This document shows positions 60,255 through 64,000 of a stretch of DNA of 64,000 nt, in pieces. The position numbers and the translations under genes were made by a program. The notes beneath the pieces are model-generated. The model searched no databases and was not told where the DNA came from. It saw only the letters and a program-made list of their open reading frames with translations. The DNA is from Methylobacter sp. (GTDB taxonomy: Bacteria > Pseudomonadota > Gammaproteobacteria > Methylococcales > Methylomonadaceae): the NCBI GenBank assembly GCA_023229605.1, contig JALNYY010000001.1, positions 1 to 64,000 of the forward strand, written 5' to 3'. Positions within the stretch are counted from its first letter, which is position 1, and each line of letters starts with the position of its first letter.

Positions 60255-60480
60255 ATACGACGCCTCCTTGGCGATTGTTGATTTTGGGGTTTCGAAAGGG
60301 GTTTACCACTTCGCCTACAAGTATAGCTCAGCTATAACGTAGTAGGTTATGTTATAAAAACTATAGCATAAAAATCAAAAGAGAAAAATCAAGAGCAAAA
60401 AAAAGCAAAAGCACACAAAAAGAAAGATCCAAAGAAAGCCCCCTACTCACTGATATGTGAGCAGGGGATGGAACAAGGCA
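60255..60480. promoter_or_regulatory. AT-rich upstream region of the relaxase with inverted repeats, possible oriT
   Basis: Between the relaxase start and the terminator-like hairpin, TATAGCT-C-AGCTATA (60319-60333) is a perfect palindrome, followed by TATAACGTAG and GTTATGTTATA in inverted relation. MobV oriT sites lie just upstream of mob and contain inverted repeats, so this is a candidate oriT. The rest is A-rich and has no gene. Confidence 0.35.
60440..60467 (-). terminator. Terminator-like hairpin between IS5 remnant and relaxase
   Basis: CCCCTACTCAC (60440-60450) pairs with GTGAGCAGGGG (60457-60467) with one G-T wobble and a 6-base loop. On the minus strand it is followed by GCTTTCTTTGG. 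It lies after the IS5 transposase on that strand, which might end transcription before mob. Confidence 0.6.
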
Positions 60481-60689
60481 AAGGTTATTTACCTACCGTC
60501 CGCCGCCGAAAATATCAACAGTGCTAGGGAAGCGCTGAACAAATTGGTTTCCAGATACAATTGCCAGACAAGCTGATTTTTTCAAGAATCGCCGCTTAGC
60601 AACACCTACATAAATGGCGTTTATAACCATTTTCCCCGATTTTTCTTATGAATCTGTCATTTTCGGGAAACGACAGACGCATTTTGCCC

Positions 60690-61548
60690 TCAGGCAGCCA
60701 CCAGCTGCCGCCTGAGCATGTACAGATTTGCCAGACCAACCAACAAGTTGACCTGTGATGCATTTTTCTCCAGGCCCCGATAACGGGTCTTTTGAAAGCC
60801 GAATTGCTGTTTGATCACCCGGAAAACGTGCTCCACTCGGGCTCGAACCGAGGACTGTTTTCGGTTGCGCTTCTTCTGGCTGGATGACAGATTTTTGCCG
60901 GGTTTCCGCTTGTCATTGACGCACCAGCGCATGCCCAGATGCCGGGCTCCACGCCGGTATTCATCGCTGCTATACCGGCATCCGCGAAGATGACTTGATC
61001 ACCCTCCCGCAACAGCTTGGGCAATTCATTGATGTCGGCTACATTGGCTGCCGTTGTGGTCACCGTGTGAACAGCGCCGGAATTCACATCAGCGCCGATA
61101 TGGATTTTCATGCCGAAATACCATTGCTGGCCTTTTCGGGTTTGGTGCATATCCGGATCACGCGATTTATCTTTGTTTTTGGTGGAACTGGGCACGTGAA
61201 TAATCGTGGCATCGACCATCGTGCCTTGAGAGACTAAAAGGCCTTGTTCTTTCAAATAGCCATTAATGGTCTCTAACAATTTTTCAGTCAATTGATTCTT
61301 CTCCAACAAATGACGGAAGTTGAGGATTGTGGTTTCATCCGACAACGCTTCTGTGACACTACCAAAACCGGCAAAGCGGCGGATACTCTCAATTTCATAA
61401 AGGGCATCTTCCATCTGGCGATCAGAAAAACGGAACCAGTTCTGCATGCAGTGAATGCGCAACATACTCGCCAGCGGCATCGATTGGCGACCGCGTCGAC
61501 CTGTGGTGGGATAAGCCGGTTCAATCAAAGCAATCAGCCTTGACCAGG
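60690..61548 (-). pseudogene. IS5-family transposase, 5'-truncated and frameshifted
   Basis: The first frame has LASMLRIHCMQNWFRFSDRQ, MVDATIIHVPSSTKNKDKSR (first catalytic Asp), GQQWYFGMKIHIGADV and VIFADAG (second Asp). It shifts near 60975, and the second frame continues SSQKKRNRKQSSVRARVEHVFRVIK (catalytic Glu in VEH) and LVGLANLYMLRRQL. The N-terminal about 30 residues are replaced by IS21-like end sequence at 61549. A frameshift and truncation make it inactive. Confidence 0.88.
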
Positions 61549-61700
61549 GTGCAAAAGAGCGTGGAAAATTTTCCAGCTTGACAAAAAAGAGCGTCAAAAC
61601 TTGCCAGTTTCTAATTGCTATCTCTATGCTTTTAAAGCATAATTAGTTTGTATCGACTGGAATAACAGCGCTTAATAGTGGAAAAAATTGGAAGCTGTTT
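61549..61700. repeat. IS21-like terminal repeats, copy 3
   Basis: AAAAGAGCGTGGAAAATTTTCC and AAAAGAGCGTCAAAACTTGCCA repeats followed by about 90 bp ending GGAAAAAATTGGAAGCTGTTTT. This parallels 58285-58440. It cuts the IS5 transposase on one side and the copper ATPase on the other. Confidence 0.6.
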
Positions 61701-62133
61701 TACAGCCCCACAAAACAACAGGTGTGGCTAAAGCGAATTCAATCCATTGCAGCCAGTGAGTAAAGAAATCGCCGGAAATCAAGCCCGGTATCAGATCATG
61801 AGCCATCGCCAAAATGAACACCGGTATCGACAGCGCGGTACTGACCCAAAACCTTCGGCTCATATCGGTGAGTTCTTTGTTTTCCTGATCCTCCCCTGAA
61901 GCGTCTCTGGGTTCCAAAGCCATGCCGCACTTCGGGCAGAAACCTGGTTCGCTGCGGATAATTTCAGGATGCATCGGGCACACATATTCACTATGAATTT
62001 CGGAAACCTTATTTTCTATCGGATTCATCTGCTCCAGGGCCATTCCGCATTTAGGACAGTTACCGGGATTTTTCAGGCGAATTTCAGGGTTCATGGGGCA
62101 GGTATAAATTTTCTCATTAGCGTATTTTTTCAT
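61672..62133 (-). pseudogene. copA: P1B Cu-type ATPase N-terminal fragment
   Basis: ATG 62133 follows AAGGATAAGACA. The protein starts with two heavy-metal-binding domains (KIYTCPMNPEIRLKNPGNCP, KCGMALE; then YVCPMHPEIIRSEPGFCPKC, GMALEPRD), followed by the first membrane helix of a P1B ATPase (RRFWVSTALSIPVFILAMAH) and part of the next (WLQWIEFALATPVVLWG). It is cut by the IS21-like end at about 61700, after about 145 residues. The duplicated HMBD with CPM motifs marks the SilP/CopA-type copper/silver ATPases. It lies 17 bp downstream of the P2A ATPase. Confidence 0.85.
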
Positions 62134-62150
62134 TGTCTTATCCTTTGTTG

Positions 62151-64000
62151 CTAGAGGCGACGGATGACTTTTCTCAGTTCCAGGACAATCAGCGGTATGA
62201 ATCCAACGCCGATCCAGGCCATGCACTGATTTAGCGTAACCGGTTCGATCTGGAACAGCGTTTGCAGCATGGGGACATGATGTATCGCCAACTGCAAGGC
62301 AAAGCTCACCGCTACAATCAGGAACAAGCGCATATTGGAAAACAGGCCTATCTGCCAAATAGTACGCTGTTCGCTTCGTGCGCCGAAAGCCCGCAGCAGC
62401 TCGGCGATCACCAAAGCGGTAAAAGCGGCATCTCGGGCTTGTTCAAGGCTATTGTCGATATAAAGTTCATAAGCGAACACGCCGAGAGTGACACCGGCGG
62501 TCAGCAGGCCGGTTAATAGGGTTAGTTTGAGAAAATCCCAGTTGAATAACGTTTCTTGGGAGCGTCGTGGCGGGCGATTCAACACGTCGGGGTCAATCGG
62601 ATCAGTCGCCAGAGCGAGCGCCGGCAAGCCGTCTGTCACTAGGTTGATCCACAGAAGATGCAGCGGCAGTAGCGGCAGCGGCCAGCCTATGAGCACCGCG
62701 CTCAACATCACGAGCAATTCGCCGGTATTGCCGCCCAGCAGATAGGCCAAGGTTTTGGCGATATTGTCATAAATACCCCGTCCTTCTTCTACGGCAGCGA
62801 CAATGGAGGCAAAATTGTCATCGATGATAATGATGTCGGCGGCCTCCTTGGTCACTTCGGTGCCGGTAATACCCATGGCGATACCGATGGACGCCTCCTT
62901 GATCGCCGGAGCATCGTTAACCCCGTCCCCGGTCATCGCCACGACTGCACCCCGCGCTTTCCATGCGCGGACAATGCGGAGCTTGTGCTCGGCAGTAACT
63001 CGCGCATAAACGGAAACCTGAGCTACACGCTCCCTCAGCGCTTCGTCATCCAAGCGGTCAAGTTCGGCGCCTACAAGAACTTCGTCGCCCTTGCCCAGAA
63101 TACCCAATTCATGGCCTATGGCCGTGCAGTATCCGGATGATCGCCGGTGATCATCACGGCTTTGATACCGGCCCGTTTGCACTTGGCCACGGCCTCCCTC
63201 GCTTCACCTCGTGGCGGGTCCTGTAAGCCTACGAGTCCCAAAAAGGTAAGCTCCTGCTCGATCTCGGCATCGTTTACACCCCTGCCTGCTTCGAAACTAA
63301 AATCGTCCAACGGGCGCTCGGCAACGGCAAGTACGCGCAGGGCATCGTTCGCCAATAACGTGTTGGCATGGAGTAAGCGGATACGGTCGTTCTCAGTCAG
63401 TTCCCTCACGCCCTGATTGGTACGGATCAGGGTGCAACGGCTGAGAATAACTTCAGGTGCGCCTTTAACGAATGCCCAGGAATGGTTTTCCCGGTTACGA
63501 ATAACCGTCATGCGCTTGCGCTCGGAATCGAAAGGCACAGTAGCCAGGCGAGGCATTTCAGTCTCGAAGATCCCACGGGTAATTCCGCCTTTTGCAGCGG
63601 CCACCAGCAGCGCTCCCTCAGTAGGATCGCCGATCACTACAGGCCGGTTATCTATTAAGGTCAGTTCGGCATCGTTACAGGCGGCCGACGAACGCAGCAA
63701 AGCCAGGAGATCAGGACTTTCTGACGGCAGGCTTTCCACGTTGCCGGAAAAAAAAGCGCCGTCCGTGGCATAACCTTCGCCGGTGACGCGATACAAATTC
63801 TCCGAAGTAATCAACTTGCGGGCCGTCATTTCACCCATCGTCAACGTACCGGTCTTGTCCGTACAGATAACCTCGGCGCAACCTAGCGTTTCGACCGAAG
63901 CCATGCGTCGCACCAGGGCATGACGTTGCACCATGCGTTGCACACCCAAAGCGAGCGCGACAGTCACCACCGCAGGCAGCCCCTCGGGAATGGCGGCTAC
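62151..64000 (-). pseudogene. P2A-type (Ca2+-like) cation ATPase, frameshifted, runs off the window
   Basis: The first visible frame (63970 to about 63116) has ASVETLGCAEVICTDKTGTLTMGEM (phosphorylation site) and the nucleotide-binding KGAPEVILSRC and MITGDHPDTA. The frame breaks near 63135; the second frame continues with GHELGILGKGDEVLVGAELD, MTGDGVNDAPAIKEASIGIAMG, then HLLWINLVTDGLPALALATDP of the P2A C-terminal membrane domain. One base change restores a normal protein. There is no CPC motif in view. The substrate (Ca, Mn or other) cannot be told. The 5' part lies beyond 64000. Confidence 0.85.

Overview
The window reads as part of a gammaproteobacterial chromosome or integrative island, probably from a Methylococcales-type methanotroph. 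That assignment is an inference from protein character and gene content: metK-ahcY-metF, a SoxB-like/DsrE pair, an HD-GYP and an HDOD protein, NrtS and several metal efflux systems. No 16S or other marker gene is present. Housekeeping genes occur only around 48.5-52 kb. The rest is accessory DNA, rich in truncated insertion sequences.

Layout. 0-8.5 kb is a mobile-element graveyard: an IS3 end inside a truncated tyrosine recombinase, a 3' tRNA-Thr fragment that looks like an attachment site, a higBA toxin-antitoxin pair with a clear palindromic operator, a P4-type integrase, iteron-like repeats, IS21/IS630/ISAs1 debris, truncated c-di-GMP-type genes, an orphan XRE regulator with its own palindrome, and one nearly complete IS. 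9-14.8 kb is a mercury module: merR, a promoter with a 19-bp spacer, merT, merP, a microprotein, merA, a broken merD, merC, a cysteine-rich double TRASH/YHS-like protein, merE and a COG0523 GTPase. 14.8-18.3 kb carries two further MerR-type promoters (duplicated sequence), a TauE/SafE permease with a MerT-like N-terminus, nrtS and a second TauE permease. 18.4-21.2 kb has an HD-GYP sensor, a frameshifted AhpD-like gene, a small lipoprotein and a Met/His-rich periplasmic protein.

21.6-30.4 kb is a Zn/Cd/Co efflux operon on the minus strand (czcI-like, czcC, czcB, czcA, zntA), followed by a frameshifted EamA permease with a histidine-rich tail. 31.8-39.4 kb is a plus-strand Cu/Ag efflux operon (czcI-like, cusC, cusB, cusA) ending in three small lipoproteins, two of them paralogous to the one at 20.4 kb. 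After an IS66 remnant, 41-44.5 kb holds a DsrE-like periplasmic protein, a SoxB-like metallophosphoesterase and a second copy of the mer microprotein.

44.7-54.6 kb is the most coherent unusual locus. A DUF938 methyltransferase, beta-carbonic anhydrase, SDR, DUF1326 and DUF2182 form a minus-strand operon behind a consensus sigma-54 promoter. A second DUF938 copy with the same promoter type lies divergent to a sigma-54 activator with a CCPF-containing N-terminal sensor domain. metK-ahcY-metF sits between the two DUF938 copies, and a decayed piece of a second activator lies beside the first copy, so the arrangement is a segmental duplication.

54.8-64 kb is again mobile: an IS3 remnant, a complete group II intron, iteron-like tandem repeats (inverted relative to those at 2.9 kb), a MobV-like relaxase, an IS5 remnant, IS21-like ends, a truncated copper ATPase and a frameshifted P2A-type cation ATPase running off the window. 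Many genes differ from intact form by a single base, which may be real decay or consensus error in the assembly.
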